In this document: piece after piece, positions 1 through 8,497 of the stretch
Layout of the letters: each line of letters begins with the position of its first letter
Position numbering within the stretch: position 1 is the first letter of the stretch
Source: Streptomyces sp. CB01249
GTDB taxonomy: Bacteria; Actinomycetota; Actinomycetes; Streptomycetales; Streptomycetaceae
Direction of reading: 5' to 3'
Length of the DNA stretch: 64,000 nt
Assembly: GCF_001905735.1 (NCBI RefSeq)
Contig: NZ_LISW01000002.1
Coordinates: forward strand, 1,276,426 to 1,340,425
Made by a program: the position numbers and the translations under genes
The notes under the pieces: model-generated
Seen by the model: the letters and a program-made list of their open reading frames with translations, nothing else
Database searches by the model: none
What the model was told of the DNA's origin: nothing

Positions 1-1393
1 CGGTCACGTAATCCGTGAGTTCCTGACGGGTGTTCCGCCAGGTGAAATACGTGTACGACTGCTGGAACCCGATGGCGCCGAGGGTGCGCATCATCGCCGG
101 CCGGGTGAATGCCTCGGCCAGGAAGATCACATCGGGATCGGTGCGGTTGATCTCCGCGATGACCTTCTCCCAGAAGATCACCGGTTTGGTGTGCGGATTG
201 TCGACGCGGAAGATCCTCACCCCGCGGTCCATCCAGAACCGCAGGATGCGGACGCTCTCCGCGACGATGCCCGGAAGATCCTTGTCGAAGGCGATCGGAT
301 AGATGTCCTGGTATTTCTTCGGCGGATTCTCCGCGTACGCGATCGAGCCGTCGGCCCGGTGCTGGAACCACTCGGGGTGCTCCTCCACCCACGGATGGTC
401 CGGCGAGCACTGGAGGGCGAAATCCAGGGCCACTTCGAGGCGCAGGTTGCGGGCCGTCTCCACGAAGTGGACGAAGTCGTCCAGCGTGCCCAGATCCGGG
501 TGGACCGCGTCGTGCCCGCCCTCCGCCGAACCGATCGCCCAGGGCACGCCCACGTCGTGCGCGGAGGGGGTCAGCGAGTTGTTCGCGCCCTTGCGGTGCG
601 TCGTGCCGATGGGGTGGATGGGCGGCAGGTAGACCACGTCGAAGCCCATCGCGGCGACCGCCGGAAGCCGCTCCGCCGCCGTCCGGAAGGTGCCGCTGAC
701 CAGCCGGGGCTGCTGCGGCTCGGCGGCCTTGGCGCCCCGGCCCTTGCGCGGCTTCGGGGTCTCGTACCTGGCCCCCTCGGAGCGCGGGAACATCTCGTAC
801 CAGGAGCCGTACAGCGCGCGCCGGCGCTCGACCACCAGCGGGTGCGGGCGGGACGCGGTGACCAGTTCGCGCAGCGGGTGGCGGTCCAGCGCCTCCCGGG
901 CCTCGGGCGCCAGGGCCGCCGCGAGGCGCGCCTCGGCCGGCCGGGACGCGTCGCGCAGCGCGTCCACCGCCGCCAGTACCGCCTCCCGGCCGTCGCGCTT
1001 CGGGACGCCCTCGGCGGCGCGCTCGTACAACTCGGCGCCCTCGGCGAGGACCAGCGCGGTGTCGATGCCCGCCGGGACCTTGATCCCCGCCGCGTGGCGC
1101 CAGGTCGCGACCGGGTCGCTCCACGCCTCGACCGTGTACGTCCAGCGGCCCTCCGAGTCCGGGGTGACCTCGGCGCCCCAGCGGTCGGTGCCCGGCGCCA
1201 GCTCGCGCATCGGCGTCCAGGGGCCCGGACGGCCGCTCGGACTGCGCAGCACCACATTGGCGGCCACCGCGTCATGGCCCTCGCGGAAGACGGTCGCGGT
1301 GACCTGGAAGGTCTCACCGGCAACGGCCTTGGCGGGCCTTCTGCCGCAGTCGACGAGCGGATGGACGTCGAGAACGGGAATGCGACCGATCAT
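1..1393 (-). CDS. glgE: GlgE, alpha-1,4-glucan:maltose-1-phosphate maltosyltransferase (C-terminus beyond window)
   Basis: GH13-family enzyme that extends alpha-1,4-glucan with maltosyl units from maltose 1-phosphate in the cytoplasm (TreS-Pep2-GlgE-GlgB pathway). The first 464 codons are visible, of about 660-700 in the family. The N-terminal part is the beta-sandwich and helical insert; the barrel follows with YLPPIHPIG, the nucleophile in RVDNPHTKP (Asp398) and the acid/base in FLAEAFTRP (Glu427). These sit at a constant +4 offset from the residues I recall for the S. coelicolor enzyme (394, 423), which supports the start chosen. ATG is preceded by AGGTGA. It is divergent from glgP. The rest of the operon (treS, pep2, glgB in relatives) would lie left of the window. 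Confidence 0.95.
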   Translation of the reverse strand, partial: MIGRIPVLDVHPLVDCGRRPAKAVAGETFQVTATVFREGHDAVAANVVLRSPSGRPGPWTPMRELAPGTDRWGAEVTPDSEGRWTYTVEAWSDPVATWRHAAGIKVPAGIDTALVLAEGAELYERAAEGVPKRDGREAVLAAVDALRDASRPAEARLAAALAPEAREALDRHPLRELVTASRPHPLVVERRRALYGSWYEMFPRSEGARYETPKPRKGRGAKAAEPQQPRLVSGTFRTAAERLPAVAAMGFDVVYLPPIHPIGTTHRKGANNSLTPSAHDVGVPWAIGSAEGGHDAVHPDLGTLDDFVHFVETARNLRLEVALDFALQCSPDHPWVEEHPEWFQHRADGSIAYAENPPKKYQDIYPIAFDKDLPGIVAESVRILRFWMDRGVRIFRVDNPHTKPVIFWEKVIAEINRTDPDVIFLAEAFTRPAMMRTLGAIGFQQSYTYFTWRNTRQELTDYVT

Positions 1394-1948
1394 GGAATCA
1401 CCTGGGGGCTGGAGCTGGGACTCGGCAAAGTGGGCAGCGTGCGCCGAAGGCTGAACGCGCGCGCCGCGAAGGTGGGGATGCGTCCTTTCTAGCCGCTCCG
1501 TGGATGACTGGTGGGGTGTGGGCATGGCCGCTCCTGTGCGCGTTCACTCGAATGGCAGTCCAAACAGGTCGTATACGAACCGGGGGACCGATCACCGTTG
1601 GCCGGGGAATGAAAGACATGCGTGCCGGAGAAGCCTTTCCCCGCAACGTGGTGGGCCAATCCGGTGATATGTCATCTGCTCGGTCGTACGGGGGACGTGG
1701 GAATGGGCGCCACCCGGCAGCTTTCCTTGTGCCGCGAAGGCCCACAAGACCGAATGAGGAGAAGGAATCGGCCATAACGCCTGTGACGTACGGGCCCGGT
1801 GAAGCCTTCCGGGACGGCAGAGGCATACGGGAAAACCATGCGCCGTGTCCGGCGCGCCGGGGACCCGGCTACCGTCGAGGGTGACGGAGCGGCGCACATG
1901 GAGGTGCGTCCCGCTCGGATTCGTACGTCCCCTGTAAAGGTGGAATAC
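1394..1948. promoter_or_regulatory. Divergent glgE-glgP intergenic region
   Basis: This 555-bp gap separates the divergent glgE and glgP starts and must carry both promoters. No convincing -35/-10 pair was found. It contains a perfect 10-bp palindrome, TCGTATACGA, at 1569-1578, a candidate operator. Open frames across it have no ribosome site or recognisable protein and were not called. The glgP ribosome site (AAAGGTGG) lies at its right end. Confidence 0.4.
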
Positions 1949-4552
1949 GTGAAGGCCATTCGTCGATTCACCGTGCGTCCCGTCCTTCCGGACTCCCTCC
2001 AACCCCTCAGCGACCTGGCGCGGAACCTGCGCTGGTCCTGGCACACCGAGACCCGCGAGCTCTTCCGGGCCGTCGACCCGGCGGCCGGCTCCGACGCGGA
2101 GTGCGACCCCGTACGCCTGCTCGGCTCCGTGTCCGCGGGGCGGCTCGCCGAGCTGGCCCGGGACGAAGCGTTCCTGCGCCGGCTCGCCGAGGCGTCCGCC
2201 GACCTCCGCGCGTATCTCCAGGGCCCCCGCTGGTACCAGGAGCAGCGCGAGCAGGACGACGCGCTGCCCGCCGCCATCGCCTACTTCTCACCCGAATTCG
2301 GGGTGACCGCCGCCCTGCCCCAGTACTCCGGCGGGCTCGGCATCCTCGCCGGGGACCACCTCAAGGCCGCCAGCGACCTGGGCGTGCCCCTCATCGGCGT
2401 CGGGCTGCTCTACCGCCACGGCTACTTCCGGCAGAGCCTGTCCCGGGACGGCTGGCAGCAGGAGCACTACCCCGTCCTCGACCCGAACGAGCTGCCCCTC
2501 ACCCTGATCCGCGAGGCCGACGGCACCCCGAGCCAGGTCGTCCTGGACCTGCCCGGCGGCCGGTCCCTGCACGCCCAGATCTGGCAGGCCCACGTCGGCC
2601 GGGTCCCCCTGCTGATGCTCGACTCCGACGTCGAGGAGAACGCCCCCGGCGAGCGCGAGGTCACCGACCGGCTGTACGGCGGCGGCAGCGAGCACCGGCT
2701 GCTCCAGGAGATGCTGCTGGGCATCGGCGGCGTCCGCGCCGTGCGCGCGTACTGCCGGCTCACCGGCCACGCCGCCCCCGAGGTCTTCCACACCAACGAG
2801 GGCCACGCCGGCTTCCTCGGCCTGGAGCGCATCCGCGAACTCGCCACGACCGGGCTGGACTTCGACTCCTCGGTGGAGTCCGTCCGGGCCGGCACCGTCT
2901 TCACCACCCACACCCCGGTCCCGGCCGGAATCGACCGTTTCGACCGCGAACTCGTCGCCCGTCACTTCGGCGAGGACGGCGAACTGCCCGGCGTCCCCGC
3001 CGACCGCGTCCTGGAACTCGGCACCGAGACCTACCCCGGCGGCGACCCGGGCGTCTTCAACATGGCGGTCATGGGGCTGCGGCTCGCCCAGCGCGCCAAC
3101 GGCGTCTCCACGCTGCACGGCGCGGTCAGCCGGGAGATGTTCGCCGGGCTCTGGCCGGGCTTCGACGCGCCGGAGGTCCCGATCACCTCCGTCACCAACG
3201 GCGTCCACGCGCCGACCTGGGTCGCCCCCGAGGTCTACCGGCTGCGCGCCGAGTCGGGCGGCACCCCGGGCCGCTGGGACTCCGTCGCGGACATCCCGGC
3301 CCGACGGCTCTGGGACCTGCGCCGCACCCTGCGCGAACAGCTGGTCGCCGAGGTCCGGCAGCGGCTGCACGCCTCCTGGCGCCACCGGGGCGCCCAGCCC
3401 GCCGAGCTCGGCTGGATCGACGGTGTGCTCGACCCGGACGTCCTCACCATCGGCTTCGCCCGCCGCGTCCCCTCGTACAAGCGGCTGACGCTGATGCTGC
3501 GCGACCGGGACCGGCTGCGGGCGCTGCTGCTCGATCCGGAGCGGCCGGTCCAGATCGTCGTCGCGGGCAAGGCGCACCCGGCCGACGACGGCGGGAAGCG
3601 GCTGGTCCAGGAGCTGGTCAGGTTCGCCGACGACGCCCGGGTCCGGCACCGGATCGTCTTCCTGCCCGACTACGGGATGGCGATGGCCCAGAAGCTCTAC
3701 CCGGGCTGCGACGTCTGGCTGAACAACCCGCTGCGCCCGCTGGAGGCGTGCGGCACGAGCGGGATGAAGGCCGCGCTCAACGGCTGTCTCAACCTGTCCG
3801 TGCTGGACGGCTGGTGGGACGAGTGGTTCGAGCCGGACTTCGGCTGGGCGATCCCGACGGCCGAGGGCGGTGCGCTGGACGAGGACCAGCGCGACGACCT
3901 GGAGGCGAATGCCCTGTACGAGCTGATCGAGGACCGGGTCGCCCCGCACTTCTACGAGCGCGGGGACGAGGGGCTGCCCGGCCGCTGGATCGAGATGGTC
4001 CGCCGCACGATGGGCACCCTGGGGCCCAAGGTGCTCGCCGACCGGATGGTCGCGGAGTACGTGGAGCGGCTGTACGCCCCCGCCGCGCTGGCCCAGCGCT
4101 CGCTGGACGTGCCCCGGGCGCGGGAGCTGGCGGGCTGGAAGGCGAAGGTCCGGGCCGCCTGGCCGAGGGTGGCCGTCGACCACGTGGAGGCGGTGACCCC
4201 GACCGCCTCCGGTACGACGGCGGAGCTGGGCTCCACGCTGGCGCTGCGGGTCCGGGTCTCGCTGGGCGCGCTGGCGCCGGACGACGTGGAGGTGCAGGCG
4301 GTGGCCGGGCGGGTCGACTCGGCCGACGCGATCACCGAGGCCCAGGTCTTCCCGCTGAAGCCGGCGGGCGGCCAGGACCTGGAGGGCCACTGGCTGTACG
4401 AGGGCCCGCTCGCCCTGGACCGCACGGGACCGTACGGCTACACCGTGCGCGTGCTGCCCGCCCACCGGCTGCTGGCCAGCGGTGCCGAACTCGGCCTGGT
4501 CGCGCAGCCGACCGGGGCCACGGGTGACGGCGGGGGAGTGCTGCTGCGCTGA
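1949..4552 (+). CDS. glgP: GlgP-type alpha-glucan phosphorylase
   Basis: Releases glucose 1-phosphate from glycogen or maltodextrin by phosphorolysis in the cytoplasm. The product is 867 residues. An N-terminal DUF3417-type region (NLRWSWHTETRELF) precedes the phosphorylase core. The cofactor-binding motif EACGTSGMKAALNG places the pyridoxal-phosphate lysine at residue 607. This is the long actinobacterial/thermophilic GlgP subgroup rather than the E. coli type. GTG start chosen because AAAGGTGG lies 6-8 nt upstream and homology begins at KAIRRFTVRP; the frame is open 50 codons further upstream but that part has no family resemblance. Opposes glgE, the synthetic enzyme, so the locus pairs glucan building and breakdown. 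A strong terminator follows. Confidence 0.93.
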   Translation: MKAIRRFTVRPVLPDSLQPLSDLARNLRWSWHTETRELFRAVDPAAGSDAECDPVRLLGSVSAGRLAELARDEAFLRRLAEASADLRAYLQGPRWYQEQREQDDALPAAIAYFSPEFGVTAALPQYSGGLGILAGDHLKAASDLGVPLIGVGLLYRHGYFRQSLSRDGWQQEHYPVLDPNELPLTLIREADGTPSQVVLDLPGGRSLHAQIWQAHVGRVPLLMLDSDVEENAPGEREVTDRLYGGGSEHRLLQEMLLGIGGVRAVRAYCRLTGHAAPEVFHTNEGHAGFLGLERIRELATTGLDFDSSVESVRAGTVFTTHTPVPAGIDRFDRELVARHFGEDGELPGVPADRVLELGTETYPGGDPGVFNMAVMGLRLAQRANGVSTLHGAVSREMFAGLWPGFDAPEVPITSVTNGVHAPTWVAPEVYRLRAESGGTPGRWDSVADIPARRLWDLRRTLREQLVAEVRQRLHASWRHRGAQPAELGWIDGVLDPDVLTIGFARRVPSYKRLTLMLRDRDRLRALLLDPERPVQIVVAGKAHPADDGGKRLVQELVRFADDARVRHRIVFLPDYGMAMAQKLYPGCDVWLNNPLRPLEACGTSGMKAALNGCLNLSVLDGWWDEWFEPDFGWAIPTAEGGALDEDQRDDLEANALYELIEDRVAPHFYERGDEGLPGRWIEMVRRTMGTLGPKVLADRMVAEYVERLYAPAALAQRSLDVPRARELAGWKAKVRAAWPRVAVDHVEAVTPTASGTTAELGSTLALRVRVSLGALAPDDVEVQAVAGRVDSADAITEAQVFPLKPAGGQDLEGHWLYEGPLALDRTGPYGYTVRVLPAHRLLASGAELGLVAQPTGATGDGGGVLLR

Positions 4553-4567
4553 GGCGTGCGGCCCCCG

Positions 4568-4605
4568 GGGCCCGGCACGGGAAAGACCTTCCCCGTGCCG
4601 GGCCC
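4568..4605 (+). terminator. Terminator after glgP
   Basis: A perfect 14-bp GC-rich stem (GGGCCCGGCACGGG with its complement) closes on a 10-nt loop just after the glgP stop. The T-run is weak, as is usual in Streptomyces. Confidence 0.85.
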
Positions 4606-4627
4606 TTCGCTTTCTGAAGACAGAACC

Positions 4628-4656
4628 TTGACGTGTCCATGAAATGCCTTTAGGTT
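4628..4656 (+). promoter_or_regulatory. HrdB-type promoter for the alginate-lyase-family gene
   Basis: TTGACG, a 17-nt spacer and TAGGTT match the principal sigma factor consensus closely. The predicted start near 4663 gives a leader of about 68 nt. Two GTTCACA heptamers (4673-4679, 4692-4698) lie in the leader, but their 19-nt period does not fit a PHO box (11 nt). Confidence 0.65.
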
Positions 4657-4730
4657 CCTCACCCATCGCAGTGTTCACAACCCGGCCCATCGTTCACACA
4701 CATGAACATCGAACCGGAAGGCACCCCCAC

Positions 4731-5945
4731 ATGCGCACCGGAACCATCGCGCGCGGCCTCGGCCTCGCCGCCGCCCTCGCGGCCCTCACCTCCGGCCTCT
4801 TCACGGCCCCCGCCTCCGCCGGCCCGGCCGCCGCCCCGGCCCCGGCCCGGGCCGCCGCCCCCGCGGCCTTCACCCATCCCGGCGTACTCGTCAGCCGCCC
4901 CCAGCTCGACTTCGTACGCTCCAAGGTCCAGGCGGGCGCCCAGCCCTGGAAGAGCGCCTACGACCAGATGATGGGCAGCAAGTACGCCTCGCTCAGCCGG
5001 ACCGCCAAGCCCCGCGCGGTCGTCGAGTGCGGCTCGTACTCCAACCCCAACTACGGCTGCACCGACGAGCGCGAGGACGCCATCGCCGCGTACACGCTCT
5101 CGCTGGCCTGGTACATCACCCAGGACAGCCGGTACGCGCAGAAGGCGATCGAGATCATGGACGCCTGGTCGGCCGTGATCAGGGACCACACCAACAGCAA
5201 CGCCCCGCTCCAGACCGGCTGGGCGGGCTCCTCCTGGCCGCGGGCCGCCGAGATCATCAAGTACACGTACAACTCCTGGCCGAACTCCGGCCGCTTCGCC
5301 ACCATGCTGCGCGACGTCTATCTGCCGAAGGTCATCAACGGCTCGAACAGCAACGGCAACTGGGAGCTGTCCATGACCGAGGCCGCGATCGGCATCGCGG
5401 TCTTCCTGGAGGACCGGACCGCCTACGACAAGGCGGTCGCCAAGTTCCGGGGCAGGGTCCCCGCGTACATCTATGTGAGCGCGGACGGCGCGCTGCCGAA
5501 GACCGCGCCCGGCAGCGGGCTCGACACCCGCGACAAGATCATCAACTACTGGCAGGGGCAGTCCACGTTCATGGACGGGCTCTCCCAGGAGACCTGCCGC
5601 GACCTCACCCACACCGGATACGGCCTCTCGGCCATCTCGCACATCGCCGAGACCAGCCGCATCCAGGGGCAGGACCTCTACCCGGAGATCGCCGAGCGGC
5701 TGCGCCACGCGCTGGGGCTGCACGCCAAGTACCAGGTGGGCAACCCCGTCCCGGGCAATCTCTGCGGCGGCAGCCTGAAGGACAGTCTCGGGCCGGTCAC
5801 CGAGGTCGGGTTCAACGCGCTGCACAACCGGATGGGCATCGCGATGACCAACACCCAGACCCTCACCGAACGGCAGCGGCCCGCCGGGTCCAACAACCTG
5901 TTCGTCGCCTGGGAGACGCTGACCCACGCGAACAACCCGAACTGA
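4731..5945 (+). CDS. Secreted alginate-lyase-family protein
   Basis: A 404-residue exported protein. Residues 1-33 form a Sec signal peptide (Arg-rich n-region, Ala/Leu core, PASA cleavage area), followed by an Ala/Pro linker. The mature part begins FTHPGVLVSRPQLDF and carries the all-alpha (alpha/alpha toroid) alginate lyase domain (Pfam Alginate_lyase), including NWELSMTEAAIGIAVFLED. Family members cleave uronate-containing polysaccharides by beta-elimination, but many actinobacterial members have no proven substrate, so alginate itself is uncertain. ATG with GGAAGG upstream. A strong promoter precedes it and a shared terminator separates it from the convergent protease gene. Confidence 0.8.
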   Translation: MRTGTIARGLGLAAALAALTSGLFTAPASAGPAAAPAPARAAAPAAFTHPGVLVSRPQLDFVRSKVQAGAQPWKSAYDQMMGSKYASLSRTAKPRAVVECGSYSNPNYGCTDEREDAIAAYTLSLAWYITQDSRYAQKAIEIMDAWSAVIRDHTNSNAPLQTGWAGSSWPRAAEIIKYTYNSWPNSGRFATMLRDVYLPKVINGSNSNGNWELSMTEAAIGIAVFLEDRTAYDKAVAKFRGRVPAYIYVSADGALPKTAPGSGLDTRDKIINYWQGQSTFMDGLSQETCRDLTHTGYGLSAISHIAETSRIQGQDLYPEIAERLRHALGLHAKYQVGNPVPGNLCGGSLKDSLGPVTEVGFNALHNRMGIAMTNTQTLTERQRPAGSNNLFVAWETLTHANNPN

Positions 5946-5954
5946 GCACACGCG

Positions 5955-5992
5955 CGGCCGCCCGGGAGAAGGGGTCTTCTCCCGGGCGGCCG
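5955..5992. terminator. Bidirectional terminator between lyase and M4 protease genes
   Basis: A perfect 16-bp stem (CGGCCGCCCGGGAGAA and complement) with a 6-nt loop lies between two convergent genes and probably stops transcription from both sides. Confidence 0.85.
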
Positions 5993-6052
5993 TGTCGTGT
6001 CAGCGACGGGTCATGCGGCGACCCACGCTGTGGGGGGTGGCGCCGAGGGGTT

Positions 6053-8104
6053 TCAGAAGGTCAGCTTGAAGCTGTTGATCTTCCCGGTGTCCCCGCTGTA
6101 GACGTCCTGGACCTTGAGCTTCCAGGTGCCGTTGGCGGTCTCGGACGAGGCGTTGACGGTGTACGTCGTCTTGACGTTGTCCGCCGAGTCGCTGATGCTC
6201 GAGTTCTTCAGCCGGTAGGTGCTGCCGTCCGGGGCGACGAGGTCGATGACCAGGTCACCGCGGTAGGTGTGGGTGATGTCCACGCCGACCTTCAGGGCGC
6301 TGGGCGCCTTGCCGGTGCGGCCGGTGACGGTGACCGAGCTGGTGATGGCCGAGCCGGCGTCCGGGATGGACACGGCGGTCTTGTTCTCGAAGACCGTGCC
6401 GTCGCCCGGGTCCGTCGGGTCGGTGCCGCCGGAGCGCGCACCGACGTTGATCCCGGCCCAGGCGTCCTGGACGGCCTTGTACTCGGCGCTGGTCGTGCCG
6501 TACAGCTCACCGGCCACCGCGAGCGTCCCGGTGCGGGCCCCCGCGTAGTTGGTGGTGGAGGTGAACTTGGTGGAGAGCGCCTTGAACCAGATCTGCTCGG
6601 CCTTCGCGCGGCCGATGCCGGTCACCGGCAGGCCGTCCGAGGTCGGCGAGTTGTAGCTGACGCCGTTGATGGTCTTCGCGCCGCTGCCCTCGGACAGCAG
6701 GTAGAAGAAGTGGTTGGCCGGACCCGACGAGTAGTGCACGTCGACGTTGCCGATGCCCGAGTACCAGCTGTCGGGCGAGATGCCGTCGCGGCTCGGCTTG
6801 TCCTGGTAGCGCAGCGGCGTGCCGTCGCCGTTGATGTCGATCTTCTCACCGATGAGGTAGTCGCCGACGTCGGTGGAGTTGTTGGCGTAGAACTCGACGG
6901 CGGAGCCGAAGATGTCGCTGGTCGCCTCGTTGAGGCCGCCGGACTCGCCGCTGTAGTTCAGACCGGCCGTGTTCGAGGTGACGCCGTGGCTCATCTCGTG
7001 GGCCGCCACGTCCAGCGCGGTCAGCGGGTGGGCGTTGCCGCTGCCGTCGCCGTACGTCATGCAGAAGCAGCTGTCGTCCCAGAAGGCGTTGACGTAGTTG
7101 TTGCCGTAGTGGACGCGGGAGTACGCGCCGACGCCGTCGCCCTTGATGCCGTTGCGGCCGTGGACGTTCTTGTAGTAGTCCCAGGTCTCGGCCGCACCGT
7201 AGTGGGCGTCCGCCGCCGCGGTCTCCGGGCTGGTGCCGTTGCCGTCTCCCCAGACGTCGTCGGCGCCGGAGAAGAGGGTGCCCTTGCCGGACGTGCCGTG
7301 GTTCAGGTTGTACGTCTTGTGGCTGCCGCGCGCCGTGTCGGTCAGGTTGTACGAGCCGGAGGACCCGGAGGTCCCCAGGGTGACCTGGCCGCTGTACTCG
7401 GTGTTGCCGACGCCGTTCTCGATGGCCTGCCACTCGTAGAGCTTGGCCCCGGTGGAAGCGTCGGTGATGACGTGCAGCGCGTTCGGGGTGCCGTCCTCCT
7501 GGAGGCCGCCGACCACGGTCTCGTACGCGAGCTGCGGGGTGCCCGAGGCCATCCAGACGACCTTGCGGGGCGCCTTGTCCGCCTCGGCCTTGGCCGAGCC
7601 GGCCGCCTTCGCCGCGCCGAGCGCCTGCTTGGAGGCCGCCGCCGGGGTGATGTCCGCGACGGTGTCGACGGCCTTCAGCTGGGCGGTGGTGGCGCGGGAC
7701 GCCTTGACGACGCTCTCGGTCGCGCCGGCCTTCGACTCCTGGACGACCAGGTCGCCGCCGAGAACCGGGAGGCCGTCGAAGGTGCGCTCGTAACGGGTGT
7801 GCGTGGTGCCGTCGTTGTCCTGGACGACGTCCTTGACGACGAGCTTCTCCTGGGACCCCAGGCCGAGCTCCTTCGCGGTGGCCGCCGTGCTCGCGGTGGC
7901 CTCGCGGATCAGCTCGGCGCGCTGCGAGGGCGAGAGCTGCTTGGTGAGGGCGCCGGGGTTCGCCTTGGACGCCGAGGCGGTCCGGGCGGTGCCGTTGTCC
8001 GGGGCGGCGGAGGCCGGTCCGGACTGGACGCCGACGGCGAGAAGGGCTGCTGCGGCTATAAGAGCGCCGGTCGCGGTGGCACGACGGCTGTGCGTGGATC
8101 TCAC
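6053..8104 (-). CDS. Secreted thermolysin-like neutral metalloprotease (M4) with C-terminal P domain
   Basis: A 683-residue prepro-protease. The signal peptide occupies about residues 1-33, then a long propeptide (FTP/PepSY type) to about residue 220. The catalytic domain has the zinc motif HEMSH at 369-373 and the third ligand in GGLNEATSD about 20 residues later. After about residue 555 a Thr/Asp-rich linker leads to a proprotein-convertase P domain (VSIPDAGSAI to the C-terminus). GTG start with an excellent ribosome site (AAGGAG, 7 nt). Degrades extracellular protein during growth on polymers. It is followed by the bidirectional terminator. Confidence 0.93.
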   Translation of the reverse strand: MRSTHSRRATATGALIAAAALLAVGVQSGPASAAPDNGTARTASASKANPGALTKQLSPSQRAELIREATASTAATAKELGLGSQEKLVVKDVVQDNDGTTHTRYERTFDGLPVLGGDLVVQESKAGATESVVKASRATTAQLKAVDTVADITPAAASKQALGAAKAAGSAKAEADKAPRKVVWMASGTPQLAYETVVGGLQEDGTPNALHVITDASTGAKLYEWQAIENGVGNTEYSGQVTLGTSGSSGSYNLTDTARGSHKTYNLNHGTSGKGTLFSGADDVWGDGNGTSPETAAADAHYGAAETWDYYKNVHGRNGIKGDGVGAYSRVHYGNNYVNAFWDDSCFCMTYGDGSGNAHPLTALDVAAHEMSHGVTSNTAGLNYSGESGGLNEATSDIFGSAVEFYANNSTDVGDYLIGEKIDINGDGTPLRYQDKPSRDGISPDSWYSGIGNVDVHYSSGPANHFFYLLSEGSGAKTINGVSYNSPTSDGLPVTGIGRAKAEQIWFKALSTKFTSTTNYAGARTGTLAVAGELYGTTSAEYKAVQDAWAGINVGARSGGTDPTDPGDGTVFENKTAVSIPDAGSAITSSVTVTGRTGKAPSALKVGVDITHTYRGDLVIDLVAPDGSTYRLKNSSISDSADNVKTTYTVNASSETANGTWKLKVQDVYSGDTGKINSFKLTF

Positions 8105-8444
8105 GCGGACTCCTTCTGCGAGGGGGGTACCGGCGGCTGGGTGAGCCGTCCGGGCAGAGCAAGCAGAGCGCGGAACGGGGTGAAGAGTGTCAGGAGTCGG
8201 CCATCCCTGTCAGGACCGCGTCAACAACTTGGCCGGAATTCGTTCGTTGCCGGAAGATGCGTGTTCGTTAAGCGGACGTTTCGTGAATGGCCACGCGGGG
8301 GTGCGGAGGGGTGCCCGGAGGGCTCGTGCCGCCTGAAAGCGCAGGGCGCGTCATGGTTGCGGGCGGAAGGGCGGAGTGCGACGCGAATGTGAACAAGCGG
8401 AAAGTTCCCACCTGTCGAGACGGTGTGAAGGCGTGGCCGGATCC
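8105..8444 (-). promoter_or_regulatory. Upstream region of the M4 protease gene
   Basis: This 340-bp gap between the exporter terminator and the protease start holds no credible gene. A TTGACG hexamer on the minus strand (8219-8224) is a possible -35, but no good -10 was found at the right spacing. Two CTGACA hexamers lie downstream of it. The promoter assignment is therefore weak. Confidence 0.3.
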
Positions 8445-8480
8445 GGCTGCCCGCCCCTGGGGCAAAAGGGGCGGGCGGCC
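8445..8480 (-). terminator. Terminator after the heterodimeric ABC exporter
   Basis: Stem GCCCGCCCC with GGGGCGGGC, extended by four more pairs including one G-U, and a 10-nt loop containing TTTT on the minus strand. It lies just beyond the stop of the second exporter gene. Confidence 0.75.
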
Positions 8481-8497
8481 GGGGTGGCGCGGGGCCG

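Noticed and set aside
1398..1826. 142-codon minus-strand open frame in the glgE-glgP gap
   Set aside because: No ribosome site, no recognisable domain and a composition typical of random frames in GC-rich DNA.
1799..1948. N-terminal extension of GlgP by 50 codons
   Set aside because: Homology and the AAAGGTGG ribosome site both point to the GTG at 1949.
4673..4698. GTTCACA repeats as a PHO box before the lyase gene
   Set aside because: The two copies are 19 nt apart, not 11, and lie downstream of the predicted start of transcription.
5027..8392. Very long open frame of over 1100 codons across lyase and protease genes
   Set aside because: It is the opposite-strand or shifted-frame shadow of two real genes; no conserved protein sequence.
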